From: Desulfopila sp. IMCC35006
GTDB lineage: Bacteria; Desulfobacterota; Desulfobulbia; Desulfobulbales; Desulfocapsaceae
DNA: 64,000 nt
Reading direction: 5' to 3'
Assembly: GCF_005116645.1 (NCBI RefSeq)
Contig: NZ_SWCM01000005.1
Coordinates: 186,001-250,000, forward strand
In this document: piece after piece, positions 44,098 through 53,453 of the stretch
How positions within the stretch are numbered: position 1 is the first letter of the stretch
Layout of the letters: every line of letters begins with the position of its first letter
The notes under the pieces: generated by a model
The model's input: the letters and a program-made list of their open reading frames with translations, nothing else
What the model was told of the DNA's origin: nothing
Database searches by the model: none
Made by a program: the position numbers and the translations under genes

Positions 44098-45813
44098 TCA
44101 ATGCGTGACCCAGTCACTGACGGGAACCAGATGCGCTGCGGCTCCTTCGGTCAGCCTGGCAATATAACACCCTTTCGAGGCATAGCGCTGCCCCGGGCCG
44201 AAAGTGAGGCGGGGATAGACGGCAATCGCGTAATCCTGGTCGATCATCATGTCATATCCCTCCAGAAAATAATCCCGGAAAAATTCACTCCGCATATTCT
44301 TTATGGAGCCGGGAAGCATCCAGCCAAGGAAATACATCTTCGCCTGAATGGTGAAATTGCTGTCAGGAATATTCCTGACTTTCAGCCACCGCTCCACCGA
44401 GAGCCGGGTCGTATTGTTTTTATCTTGCAGGGTATACGGATAGCTCAGCAGGAAACTGTTTTTTAACGAATCGGGAATAACCGAGTAATCATTTTTCAGC
44501 AAGGTTGCCGAAGCAAACATCATCTTCACCCGATCACCATGTTGAGGAAGGTTTGCAAAGACATCCTGGTGCGAACCATCGAGCCAGACAAGGACAACGA
44601 CGGGGTCGGGACCCGCCAAAAGATCGGTCCATTGTTTGTCTGAGAGAGAAGCATCCCCCTGAATCATAATATTTTTTACCGCGGGATTGCCCATTTTCTT
44701 CCAGGCCTGCTCAAAACCTTGAGCGAGCGCGCTGCTGCGCTTATTGTCCGGCTGAAAGATCTGCACGATGGGGAGGTTATTGACATCCTTGTTGCCGGCC
44801 CGGATATATTTGGCAACACTTTCCCCTTCCTGGTAAAGTCCCTTGGAAAAATACAGGGTGTACCAATCGGTATCCGAGAGGACCGGTAAATCGGTAATGG
44901 GAAAAATGCAGGGAATTTTATGCTCCTCGCTGAAGGTATGCATCTTCTCCCAGCTGCCTCCGGTAATCCCGCCCAGAAGCGCAAAAACAGGCTGCTGTTT
45001 ATAATAGCCTTCCAGCTGATCGCGCCAGGTCTCTTCCGGCCCGTGCAATACCCAGACGTGAAGCTTCAGCTTCCGGTACGCCTGATGCCTTTCGCTTTTA
45101 TAGAATGGGCCTGAGGCAGCTCGTTTGCTCTCCTGTCTGCTCTGCGAGTTATGGGCATCGATATGGGCCTGGAGCACCGACAGCATGGCTGTTTTATCGA
45201 CTTCTGCGACATCGTCGGTGATCACAGTGGCAAATTGCAGGGTGGTCGCATCCACTCCGGGCGACAGCGTCACGGAAAGGTTTTTCAGATAGAATATCAA
45301 GATGCGCATATCGCTTTGGTTCAGGCGAAACTTCGGCATGATCGGGTCAAGCTGACGGCCGGCCGGATCGACGCCTACCCTCAGTACCCGAGCCAGAGAC
45401 TTGTCCGTATACGCGGGCCGCACCTCCTTCATCTGCCAATATTCAGGCAGTTCCCCACGACCAGAAACTTTTTTATCGCCTGCTGGAGGCGGTTTGTAGG
45501 CGCCGGTTCGATGGCGCGGAGCAAACAGCTCCTTGCCGTTGGTTGGCCAGGTGATAACCGTGCCTTCCTTGGAGCCCAGACCACTTCTCTGGTGACAGTC
45601 ATCACAGGTAAACATCCGCCCGTCAAAGGGAATGTCGCCCATGACCAGTGCCTTGATGGGTTCCCCGGAAGGCAGAACTCCTGTCCGGTACATCCTCTCC
45701 CCGAGTCGTAAAGCTTCCGCACGGGAATACCCCTCAATGAGTTCCGCTGCTCCCAGCGACTGCAGCGACAGACAGAAAAGCACCAGAAAAATACCGATAT
45801 ATCTCACGTTCAT
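44098..45813 (-). CDS. Monohaem cytochrome c domain fused to a periplasmic binding protein (type I)
   Basis: A 571-residue exported protein. Signal peptide MNVRYIGIFLVLFCLSLQSL (cleaved near GAAEL). Residues about 25-190 form a cytochrome c domain with one haem site (CDDCHQRSG) and a possible axial Met in LDPIMPKFRLNQSD. Residues about 215-560 resemble the Leu/Ile/Val-binding (Peripla_BP) fold (FALLGGITGGSWEKMHTFSE, then IPCIFPITDLPVLSDTDWYT). AAGGGAA precedes the start. It sits between the SCO gene and the lipoprotein/ABC genes. Haem fused to a binding protein suggests a redox-reporting sensor or an electron-accepting binding protein; this is inference. Confidence 0.82.
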   Translation of the reverse strand: MNVRYIGIFLVLFCLSLQSLGAAELIEGYSRAEALRLGERMYRTGVLPSGEPIKALVMGDIPFDGRMFTCDDCHQRSGLGSKEGTVITWPTNGKELFAPRHRTGAYKPPPAGDKKVSGRGELPEYWQMKEVRPAYTDKSLARVLRVGVDPAGRQLDPIMPKFRLNQSDMRILIFYLKNLSVTLSPGVDATTLQFATVITDDVAEVDKTAMLSVLQAHIDAHNSQSRQESKRAASGPFYKSERHQAYRKLKLHVWVLHGPEETWRDQLEGYYKQQPVFALLGGITGGSWEKMHTFSEEHKIPCIFPITDLPVLSDTDWYTLYFSKGLYQEGESVAKYIRAGNKDVNNLPIVQIFQPDNKRSSALAQGFEQAWKKMGNPAVKNIMIQGDASLSDKQWTDLLAGPDPVVVLVWLDGSHQDVFANLPQHGDRVKMMFASATLLKNDYSVIPDSLKNSFLLSYPYTLQDKNNTTRLSVERWLKVRNIPDSNFTIQAKMYFLGWMLPGSIKNMRSEFFRDYFLEGYDMMIDQDYAIAVYPRLTFGPGQRYASKGCYIARLTEGAAAHLVPVSDWVTH

Positions 45814-45857
45814 GGAAAAATATTCCCTTGGGATCAAAAAAGTAATTTGACCAACAT

Positions 45858-46436
45858 CTACTGGAGATGCTCGTATTCGGCTATCAGATCGGAGGCACTC
45901 AGCATGCCATAGATCCGCACCCACTCCTTCTGGCCGGGTCCACGCAGCAGCGTCAAAGGATAATGGTTCATCTTGTTTGCCACATAGGTGTCAAACGCTT
46001 TGAGGACCTGAACGATATCGCCGCGTTTTCCGGTAAACGCATCCCAGCCCGGCTGCGCACCATATTTTTGCAGATGCTCCTTCATAAGCTCGGGGGTATC
46101 GTTATCCGGGTCGATGGAGATCGATACCAGTCTGACCTTATCGAGGTCTTTCCCCAGTTTTTTCTGGAAATAACCAAAACTCACCGAGAGAACGGGACAT
46201 ATCGTCGTGCACGTGCAGTAGATAAAATCGAGGATGATCGGCTTATCGGTATCGAAGTAATTTTTAAGCTGTACCTCCTGACCATCCTGATTGAGTAAGG
46301 TCACATCCGGGACGACATATGTTTCCAGGGTCCTCTTGTATGGTTTTCCCTCTGCCGCCGCTACGCCTTGAACAAAGAGAAAGAGGCACGCAATCATCCA
46401 CACAACAATTTTCAGCAACAGATTTATGTTCTTCAT
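45858..46436 (-). CDS. SCO1/SenC/PrrC-family copper chaperone
   Basis: A 192-residue exported thioredoxin-fold protein. Signal peptide to about residue 27. The copper motif CxxxC is in YCTCTTICPVL, and the distal copper His is in KMNHYPLTLL. SISIDPDNDTPELM is the conserved segment after the first helix. The family delivers copper to oxidases or acts as a thiol-disulfide redox switch. It heads the operon containing the cytochrome-binding-protein fusion and the FtsX-type ABC genes, next to the copper oxidase-like island. Role in assembling those proteins is inferred. Confidence 0.92.
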   Translation of the reverse strand: MKNINLLLKIVVWMIACLFLFVQGVAAAEGKPYKRTLETYVVPDVTLLNQDGQEVQLKNYFDTDKPIILDFIYCTCTTICPVLSVSFGYFQKKLGKDLDKVRLVSISIDPDNDTPELMKEHLQKYGAQPGWDAFTGKRGDIVQVLKAFDTYVANKMNHYPLTLLRGPGQKEWVRIYGMLSASDLIAEYEHLQ

Positions 46437-46580
46437 ATCATGTAACCAATAGAGTTTATGATAAATAACATGGTGAGAATTATTTTCAAGGTTCGACTGA
46501 AATATTCATTATCTTCTGTCGATTCTTTAAAAATTAAGATTTTTTATATCTTTGTCGATACCTATCGGGGATTTACAACT

Positions 46581-47954
46581 TCACAGTGCAGCACCTGCCG
46601 TCTTCCGGGCGATCTGTACTTTATTCCGGCCCGAATTCTTGGCCAGATACAGGGCCTCGTCGGCCAGCTGGATCAAGTGATCGACGTTTTCCACCGGCTG
46701 TGCAGGAAAAGCAGCTCCGCCGATGCACACGGTGATGCACACTATCTTGTCGTCAGCCGAAATGGTCGTGCCCTCGATGGCCTTGCGCAGCCGTTCTCCA
46801 CTGAGCCATAGATCCTGTTCCGTCGATGCAGGTAAAACGGCGACAAACTCTTCCCCACCGTACCGGAACAGGATATCGCTGTCCCGAAGCGCATCCTTGG
46901 CTATGGCACAGACGGATTTCAACGCGCGGTCGCCAACGAGATGCCCGTAGGTATCATTAACCACCTTAAAATGGTCGATATCGAAAATCAGGATTCCAAA
47001 GGATGCCTTGCTGCGTACGGCCTTACGAAACTCCTCCTGCAGCCGGCGCATACCGAATCGACGGTTAAAGATGCCGGTGAGCGGGTCAACCGTCGCCAGA
47101 TGCTGCAGACGATCATGGGTCATGGCATTATTGAGGGCTAATCCCAGGCCCTGAATAAATAGATCGATCCGGCCAAGCTGGATGGCATCGAACTTTTGCC
47201 CCGTCGCAAGAATGACCATTCCGATCAGCACATCCTTATTGGTGACAGGTAAAACAATGACTTCGCCCGGCTGGAAATCCGGTTCAACCCACTCAACCGA
47301 AACGGTGCGAGATAGCGGGACAATCTGTTTCTGACCGGTCCGCAGTACGTCTTGAACATAAGGAACGGCAAGAACCAGATCGGGATTCTTTACCCCGCGC
47401 GAAGCCGCGAGCTTCATTAATCCGTCAGATTGATAAAAGATCAGGCCAGCGCCCGCACCGGTATGTTCAAAAAATAACTCGAGTGCTTTTTCCGTCAGGC
47501 TCTCGACTTCCAGTTGGCTGGTAAGCATCCGTGAAAAAGAGCGCACTGCCGCCTGCGTCTGTATAGAGACGGAAAGAGACTCAACCAGTCGATTAAATGC
47601 CACAGCACTTTCGCCGATCTCGTCCCTGGAATCGACAGGTATCGCGCAATGTTCCGGGGTACACTTCGACGTGTCGCCACTGAAAGTCATCTCATTGATG
47701 TTCTGCTCAACCTGGCTCATGCTGCTCGCCAGAACCTTCAAACGGTTACCGACAATCGATCTTGCAAGACTATAGTTGAGGATCCCTGCCAGTGCTCCGG
47801 CACCGAGGCAGGCCGTAAAGAAGAAAGGTTTCAGAGCGATATCTGCCGGGACCCCAAGCAGTATCACGAAGAATGGAAAAACTGTCCCGATGCACAAGCC
47901 AAAGATCACCATCCAGATAGCGAGATCATAAAACACTTTTTGGGTGATGCGCAT
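46581..47954 (-). CDS. Membrane diguanylate cyclase with GAF domain
   Basis: A 457-residue protein making cyclic di-GMP. Two N-terminal helices (about 10-60) lead to a HAMP-like linker, a GAF domain (about 125-270) and a GGDEF domain (about 290-450). The active motif reads RYGGEEFVAVLP, with FDIDHFKVVNDTYGHLVGD before it. No RxxD inhibitory site is evident at the usual position before GGEEF (SDILF). Monocistronic, leftwards, 145 bases from the SCO gene. Confidence 0.93.
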   Translation of the reverse strand: MRITQKVFYDLAIWMVIFGLCIGTVFPFFVILLGVPADIALKPFFFTACLGAGALAGILNYSLARSIVGNRLKVLASSMSQVEQNINEMTFSGDTSKCTPEHCAIPVDSRDEIGESAVAFNRLVESLSVSIQTQAAVRSFSRMLTSQLEVESLTEKALELFFEHTGAGAGLIFYQSDGLMKLAASRGVKNPDLVLAVPYVQDVLRTGQKQIVPLSRTVSVEWVEPDFQPGEVIVLPVTNKDVLIGMVILATGQKFDAIQLGRIDLFIQGLGLALNNAMTHDRLQHLATVDPLTGIFNRRFGMRRLQEEFRKAVRSKASFGILIFDIDHFKVVNDTYGHLVGDRALKSVCAIAKDALRDSDILFRYGGEEFVAVLPASTEQDLWLSGERLRKAIEGTTISADDKIVCITVCIGGAAFPAQPVENVDHLIQLADEALYLAKNSGRNKVQIARKTAGAAL

Positions 47955-48462
47955 ACGACTCTCTTTTTCGTTTGATAAACGACCAATGCAGCGGGACGAT
48001 TTTATCTGTCTTGTGCCGGCCCCTGCTCAGAATATTCCAACATCTCGTTATCTTACATATTTTTCAACCCTTTTCAACCACCAAACCTCAGTCCTATCAT
48101 AACAAAAGTTAACAAATACTAACAGAGTATTAAATCAGCTTGACACATCCGTTCGTACGACATGAAGAGTCAACCATTCCTCTCCCCGGTCAGACCGATC
48201 GCCAGACAAAAATCAGACACACATGACCCGACTCGCTTCTCATCCTGCTCTGATGAGGAGACAATACTGCCCAAGAAAGACGCAAATTTGCCCAGACTGA
48301 TCGGAAAAAACAGTTCTTCAAGCCTGGTCGAGCAGCGTGATTCAACAGCAAAAACGGATGCTGGTTTTTAATTATTTGTCTGTACTTATGGATACATATA
48401 ACACCAGATATTGGAAAAAAGTGATACCTTTTCCTGGGTGTGTTTTGTGAAATAACTTCAAT

Positions 48463-48478
48463 TGGCAACCTTATTGCA
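48463..48478 (+). promoter_or_regulatory. Sigma-54 promoter before the MscS-type gene
   Basis: TGGCAA-CCTTA-TTGCA differs from the consensus at one position in the -24 box. It implies transcription from about 48490, which leaves a leader of about 200 bases before the channel gene. Confidence 0.78.
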
Positions 48479-48636
48479 AAGAACCTTTATATTGAGTTGC
48501 TCTGCCTCCCTCTGCAGTGACGCAGAAATAATGTATCCCGTCATTACCACGATACCTCCCCAGCCAAGCCACTTAAAATCTTCTCGATCACTCGACGACA
48601 GCGGCAGAAAGACGTATTCCGGGAATCATTGACCCT

Positions 48637-48655
48637 GGCTGTTCAGCCTTTTTTT
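48637..48655 (+). terminator. Weak terminator-like hairpin in the MscS leader
   Basis: GGCT/AGCC with a four-base loop is followed by seven T. The stem is short, so efficiency is doubtful. If active it would end a transcript of about 165 bases from the sigma-54 promoter. Confidence 0.3.
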
Positions 48656-48692
48656 GCGACAACATGGAATCCAACTTTAAAATCCAATTTCT

Positions 48693-50900
48693 ATGAAACT
48701 TACAGACAACTCAGCACAAAACCCGGCGCCGCGCAAATTGGTGATTCTCTTTTTTCTGATTGTTTTTGGAATAGAGATCTTCGGGGTTAAGGTGCCAAAT
48801 ATTCTGGCGGTTGAACCGGATGGGAAACTTTATTCGGAGCAGACGGCGGAAAGAGATGCTGCCTACAAACTGAAGGCGGAACAGCTGGCGAAGAAAATTG
48901 CCACGGTGACAGACGAGAAAGAAAAGCAGGGTTTTCTGGTACAGCAGCAGCTGCTGATCAAGCTTGATGCTCTTTCGGACAAGCCTGAAAAGCCCGCCAT
49001 AGATTTACTTTTTTCGGAGCAGAACATTCCCAAAACCCTCTCTTGGCAGGATGTTGAACAGTATTTGGAACGATATGTCGGCGTCATACAGGAGGCCAAA
49101 ATTTCGGCTCAGAATCTGGAAAACAGCGAGAAACAGGTGCAAACTCTGTACAACCGGTTAATCGCCCTTGATGACCACGATCCTCAGCAGGAAATCCTCC
49201 AGCTCCAATATGCCTTTCAGGTTCGCAAAGTCGCCCAGCAAAACGAAATAGACAAATATCTGAAAGAAGGAATGGAAATCGCCCAAAAGCAGTATCCGGC
49301 TGTGCTGGCGCATATACATCTTGACCAGAAGACGATCGATAAACAAGAAAAGGTGCGGAATCAGGCAAAGAAAAAATTACAAGGCCTGGAAGATGAAAAA
49401 ATTCTGGCCACTGCAGGCAATGATGTCCTGCTGCAGCAGCAGGAGAGTCTGTTGGCAGGCTATCTCGGCCGAGAGCTTAGCGATGACGAAAGAAAAGAGA
49501 TGCATTATGAACAGCTGAAATCTCTCAAACAACAGCTCCAGCAACTTATTACCGACGATCATATCCATGAAGCGACAATCGGCTTTCTTGAAGAAGAGCA
49601 GAAAAACATCTGGTTTCATCTGCTCGCCGAAAAACCGGATTTCTTTACACTCACCGATTTATCGGGAAATATTAATAAACAGATCATGTTATTAAGAAAG
49701 AAAACCGAGAAAGCACACAGCTTGATTTATACCTATGAAAAGAACTTATCGACCCTGCGCGGCGGCAATGCCCTGGTTGGCCCGAAGGCAGAGGAGTTGA
49801 TCAATACCCTTGATGAAAATGTCCGAACCGTTTTCACCTTGCTGTCCAGTATTGATCAACGCGCAGAGATGCTCGACAACAGGGGACGATTACTGGACAG
49901 GGCTATCGACCTCAAGCAGTCGACGTTCGGATTCATGGTCACCAAAACCAAAGAGGCAACTGACAATATTTTTGAGAAAATCCTGTCCATCTTGAAATAC
50001 CCGCTGATCTCTTATAGCGGCATGAACGTGTCATTGCTGCTTTTTCTCCAGGTGATCATTGTCCTGATCTTCGGCATCATCGTCAACCGCCTCTATGGTC
50101 ATGTGGTGTCGCGAATGGGCAAAAACAGAAAGTGGTCGGAACAAACGGTACACCTCGTTCAGGCTTTTGGAAAGTATCCCTTTGTTTTTATTGTCGCCAT
50201 GATCATGCTTTCCGTGGTCGGCATAAATACCCGGTCCCTGGCGCTGGTTGCCGGTGCGCTTTCGGTGGGAATCGGATTTGGTATGCAGACCATTGTCAAC
50301 AATCTGGTATCGGGAATTATTCTCCTTTTTGATAAATCTATTCGACCGGGCGATTTCATCTGCCTTGGAGAAAATTCTTCACCAGGTGGGTTTCGCGGCA
50401 ATGTTGTCCAGATGAATATCCGGGCCACGGTGCTGCGAACCAATGATAATATCAACATAATCGTTCCCAATGCTGATCTCATGGCTTCCCAGGTGGTCAA
50501 CTGGACATACTCGGACGAGAGAGTCCGTTTCAGGATACCTTTTTCTGTAGCGTATGGGACAGATATTGACCGGGTCAAGCGGCTGATAAAAGAGGCAGTA
50601 CTTGGGCTCCCGGTTGTGATGCCCGAGCCGGAACCGCAAATATGGATGGCCAGCCATGCGGCCAGCTCGCTGGATCTGCTCGCTGCAATCTGGGTTGAAG
50701 GGCAGAACGCAAGACAACCCGCGCAAATAAGCGATATCGTCCTGACGTGCATATATAAAACTTTACAGAAACACGGCATCGAGATTCCCTTCCCGCAGAT
50801 GGACCTGCACCTGAGGGCTGCCGAACGTCAACCGACTGATATTACCGCCATCCCCGAGACCCTGCGGTTTAACGTGTTCCGGGAAGCTGCGACCCAATAA
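48693..50900 (+). CDS. Large mechanosensitive channel, MscS family (MscK/YbiO-like)
   Basis: A 735-residue inner-membrane channel. An N-terminal hydrophobic segment (about 15-40) is followed by a long coiled-coil periplasmic region (about 50-400), then three or four helices (about 440-550) and the cytoplasmic MscS beta domain (about 550-720). The pore-helix region reads VAGALSVGIGFGMQTIVNNLVSG, and the lumen region has IRPGDFICLGE and TNDNINIIVPNADLMASQVV, all typical of MscS. Longer than MscS because of the periplasmic extension. A sigma-54 promoter 215 bases upstream suggests regulated expression. Confidence 0.9.
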   Translation: MKLTDNSAQNPAPRKLVILFFLIVFGIEIFGVKVPNILAVEPDGKLYSEQTAERDAAYKLKAEQLAKKIATVTDEKEKQGFLVQQQLLIKLDALSDKPEKPAIDLLFSEQNIPKTLSWQDVEQYLERYVGVIQEAKISAQNLENSEKQVQTLYNRLIALDDHDPQQEILQLQYAFQVRKVAQQNEIDKYLKEGMEIAQKQYPAVLAHIHLDQKTIDKQEKVRNQAKKKLQGLEDEKILATAGNDVLLQQQESLLAGYLGRELSDDERKEMHYEQLKSLKQQLQQLITDDHIHEATIGFLEEEQKNIWFHLLAEKPDFFTLTDLSGNINKQIMLLRKKTEKAHSLIYTYEKNLSTLRGGNALVGPKAEELINTLDENVRTVFTLLSSIDQRAEMLDNRGRLLDRAIDLKQSTFGFMVTKTKEATDNIFEKILSILKYPLISYSGMNVSLLLFLQVIIVLIFGIIVNRLYGHVVSRMGKNRKWSEQTVHLVQAFGKYPFVFIVAMIMLSVVGINTRSLALVAGALSVGIGFGMQTIVNNLVSGIILLFDKSIRPGDFICLGENSSPGGFRGNVVQMNIRATVLRTNDNINIIVPNADLMASQVVNWTYSDERVRFRIPFSVAYGTDIDRVKRLIKEAVLGLPVVMPEPEPQIWMASHAASSLDLLAAIWVEGQNARQPAQISDIVLTCIYKTLQKHGIEIPFPQMDLHLRAAERQPTDITAIPETLRFNVFREAATQ

Positions 50901-50943
50901 CTGTGTTCTGCAGGAAATGGTCGGGGGAGGTTTTGCAATGCCG

Positions 50944-52161
50944 TTATTTACGCAAAGCCTGGAGCAGGTCCTGGGATGGAATACCATCTTCGGCCAGTCC
51001 AAGCTTGAGCTGAAACTGCCGGATTGCATCTTTGGTGCCACCCCCCAGATTCCCGTCAATTTCCCCGGAATAATAACCACGTTCCTGCAGTATTTTTTGC
51101 AGTTCAATCTTGTCTTCAAGACTGAGCGACCCTGGCGGCCTTGGCCAGGAGCCTGCTAAACCGCCCGTTCCTGTCAGCCGGTCGGCTAAAAGCGCTACGG
51201 CAAGGGCATAGAAATCGGAGTTGTTATAGCGTTTCAGCACGAAAAAATTTTTCATCATCAGAAAGGCCGGCCCCTGTGGTCCGGCAAGAAGTTTCAGCAC
51301 CGCCTTCGTATCAGAGGAACCATAATTCTTGCCGTCCGGTCGCTTAAAGCCAAACTTTTGCCACTCGGCCAGGGTTTTCGTCTGCTCTTTAAACTGTTCG
51401 CCGGAGACAGGCATTACTACTTCATAGCCCCAGGTGCTGCCGAATCGCCAACCGTTCTTATGCAGCAGGTTGGCGGCGGTTGCCAGGGCATCGGGGACGG
51501 AAGTCCAGATATCTCGATGGCCATTCCCATCCATATCAACACCATAAGCCAGATAGCTGGTGGGAATAAACTGGGTATGGCCCATGGCCCCGGCCCAGGA
51601 GCCGGTCAGCTGCTCTTTTTGGACATCCCCGGCCTGCAGGATCTGGAGCGCGGCAACCAGCTGGCTACGGGCAAATTTCTGTCTCTTAGGATCTCCATAG
51701 GCAAGGGTAGCAAGGGCACGGGGAACATAAAACAACCGGTCGGTCTTTTCGAGGATGGCACCGTAGTTCGACTCCATGGACCAGATTGCCAGCAGAACCG
51801 ATTTTTCAACCCCGAATTTTTTTTCCACGTCAGCTAGTGTTCGGGCAAATTTTCGATCCATTTCCCGGCCTCTGCCGATGGACAGCGGATTCACCCGGGC
51901 ATCCAGATAATCCCAGATCTCGGTGGTAAACTCGGGTTGATAACTTGCCTTGGCAAGGACCTCCGGATACGGTTCCACCACCCCGGAAAAAGCTGTTTCC
52001 CAAATCGTCCTGCTGATCCCCTGTTCATGTGCTACCGGGTAAAATCCGGCAAGCCATTGCACAAAATCCTTATTTTCGGCCGCCCGAACCGGACAACCTG
52101 TCAATCCATATACAATAACCAGCGGAAGAAACAACAGTGCCGGTTTCAACAAAAATTTCAT
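50944..52161 (-). CDS. Lytic murein transglycosylase (MltB-type) with C-terminal peptidoglycan-binding domain
   Basis: A 405-residue lipoprotein-like or exported peptidoglycan lyase. Signal sequence MKFLLKPALLFLPLVIVYGL with LTGC as a plausible lipobox. Catalytic Glu in AIWSMESNYGA; other family segments AGAMGHTQFIPTSYLAYGVD and DIWTSVPDALATAANLL. A PG_binding_1 domain ends the protein (LQKILQERGYYSGEIDG, then AIRQFQLKLGL). Complete for the family. A GTG immediately upstream is an alternative start. Its gene converges on the MscS-type gene. Confidence 0.92.
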   Translation of the reverse strand: MKFLLKPALLFLPLVIVYGLTGCPVRAAENKDFVQWLAGFYPVAHEQGISRTIWETAFSGVVEPYPEVLAKASYQPEFTTEIWDYLDARVNPLSIGRGREMDRKFARTLADVEKKFGVEKSVLLAIWSMESNYGAILEKTDRLFYVPRALATLAYGDPKRQKFARSQLVAALQILQAGDVQKEQLTGSWAGAMGHTQFIPTSYLAYGVDMDGNGHRDIWTSVPDALATAANLLHKNGWRFGSTWGYEVVMPVSGEQFKEQTKTLAEWQKFGFKRPDGKNYGSSDTKAVLKLLAGPQGPAFLMMKNFFVLKRYNNSDFYALAVALLADRLTGTGGLAGSWPRPPGSLSLEDKIELQKILQERGYYSGEIDGNLGGGTKDAIRQFQLKLGLAEDGIPSQDLLQALRK

Positions 52162-52228
52162 CACCTCAACCCCTCACGTACTCAATTATCATCTTTGCAA
52201 AAGAATTCTTTTCGAATATCCTTTTTCC

Positions 52229-52687
52229 ATGGATTATCTCCCCTCCCTTCTCACCAGCCCCAGCCTGCCGCTGCTCTTTATGCTCAGTTTTCTGGCGGCA
52301 ACCATTCTGCCTATCGGCTCCGAGTGGCTGCTGATTGTCATGGTCTTACAAAAATTCGCCGTTCCGGACGTTGTCTTTACCGCAACGCTTGGTAATTTTT
52401 TAGGGGCCTGTTCTACCTATCTGCTCGGCATGCTCGGGGCAAACTATATCATTCGCACCATCCTTCGCATCAATGATGCACAGTTGCTGCGGGCTGAGAA
52501 AATGTATGCTCAATATGGAACCTGGTCTCTTCTGCTCAGCTGGCTGCCGGTACTCGGCGATCCTTTATGTCTGGTCGCCGGAGTCTTTAAAACCAGTTTT
52601 ATCCGTTTTTCAGTTCTGGTTTTTGTTGGCAAATTTTTTCGATATGCTATCCTTGCCCTTCTCACACTACAAGGCACAGGAGGCTGA
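52229..52687 (+). CDS. YqaA-family (DedA-related) membrane protein
   Basis: A 152-residue inner-membrane protein with about four helices. It shows the YqaA pattern: PSLPLLFMLSFLAATILPIG, then ATLGNFLGACSTYLLG, then the conserved SWLPVLGDPLCLVAGVFK. The DedA superfamily is linked to membrane homeostasis and lipid scrambling; the role of YqaA itself is unsettled. Followed within seven bases by the cysteine-cluster protein. Confidence 0.87.
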   Translation: MDYLPSLLTSPSLPLLFMLSFLAATILPIGSEWLLIVMVLQKFAVPDVVFTATLGNFLGACSTYLLGMLGANYIIRTILRINDAQLLRAEKMYAQYGTWSLLLSWLPVLGDPLCLVAGVFKTSFIRFSVLVFVGKFFRYAILALLTLQGTGG

Positions 52688-52693
52688 GCGACA

Positions 52694-53407
52694 ATGAAAC
52701 AGCAGATTTTATTTACTCTATACGATATCTTCGACCAGTGGAACCAAGGCCTCGCCAAGGCATGCAAAAGGGGCTGCAGCAGCTGCTGCACCCAGAATGT
52801 GACCATTACAGCGGTAGAAGGCGAGGCGATACTTCGCTATATTCTGGCTGAAGACATGGCCTTCTGGCTGGCGGAGAAATTGAACTCTCCCCCTGTCCAT
52901 CAGGCTCCCAAAATGACCACCAATGATTTTGCCGCAGCGTGCCTTGAGGGGAGAGATGTTGATCACGATACCCCCCATACTGCATCCACCTGCCCGTTTC
53001 TGGATAAAGACCAGTGCACCATTTATCCTGTTCGTCCCTTCAGCTGCCGACTCTTTATCTCCCAGAAAACGTGTTCTGCCATGCACCCCGCTGTGGTTGC
53101 CGATTTTTATCTCGAGGCGGCAACGGCGGTGACGCAGATCGTCGAGCATCTTGGCCAGAAAGAATACTGGGGCAACATGCTCGACGTCCTCCCCGCTCTT
53201 CTTGATATGAGTGAATTCAGAGAGATAGCCGACCACCTGAGCACCACCCAGATCATTCAGGCGCGTATGCGAACGCTCACCGCCTCCCCCCTGCCCGGTT
53301 TTCTTGTCAGCGCAGAGCACAGCGATACCGTGTCACCTCTTCTGCAACAGATCTTCGATGCCGAGGTTGAGGGTAGAAGAGTGGAAGATGTGCTTAACGG
53401 AAAATAA
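52694..53407 (+). CDS. YkgJ-type cysteine-cluster (zinc/iron-chelating) protein
   Basis: A 237-residue cytosolic protein. The family motif is split as usual: CKRGCSSCCTQNVTIT near residue 27, then CPFLDKDQCTIYPVRPFSCR near residue 100. The conserved cysteines probably bind zinc or an Fe-S cluster. It is coupled to the YqaA gene. Function unknown in this family. Confidence 0.85.
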   Translation: MKQQILFTLYDIFDQWNQGLAKACKRGCSSCCTQNVTITAVEGEAILRYILAEDMAFWLAEKLNSPPVHQAPKMTTNDFAAACLEGRDVDHDTPHTASTCPFLDKDQCTIYPVRPFSCRLFISQKTCSAMHPAVVADFYLEAATAVTQIVEHLGQKEYWGNMLDVLPALLDMSEFREIADHLSTTQIIQARMRTLTASPLPGFLVSAEHSDTVSPLLQQIFDAEVEGRRVEDVLNGK

Positions 53408-53414
53408 TCCCGCC

Positions 53415-53441
53415 GGTTCCCATGTGGCGCACATGGGAACC
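53415..53441. terminator. Bidirectional terminator hairpin between convergent genes
   Basis: GGTTCCCATGTG (53415-53426) pairs perfectly with 53430-53441 around a three-base loop. It lies between the cysteine-cluster gene and the convergent MsrAB gene and is well placed to end both. Confidence 0.82.
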
Positions 53442-53453
53442 AAGCAGACCATT

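Larger units (their letters stand above)
47955..48692. other. 738-base intergenic region with sigma-54 promoter and leader
   Basis: Divergent region between the cyclase and the MscS-type gene. It contains a sigma-54 promoter (48463-48478) and a CTCATC/GATGAG palindrome at 48239-48257. Two overlapping open frames of 69 and 92 codons (48162-48371 plus, 48190-48468 minus) have no domain and are probably not genes. Confidence 0.6.
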
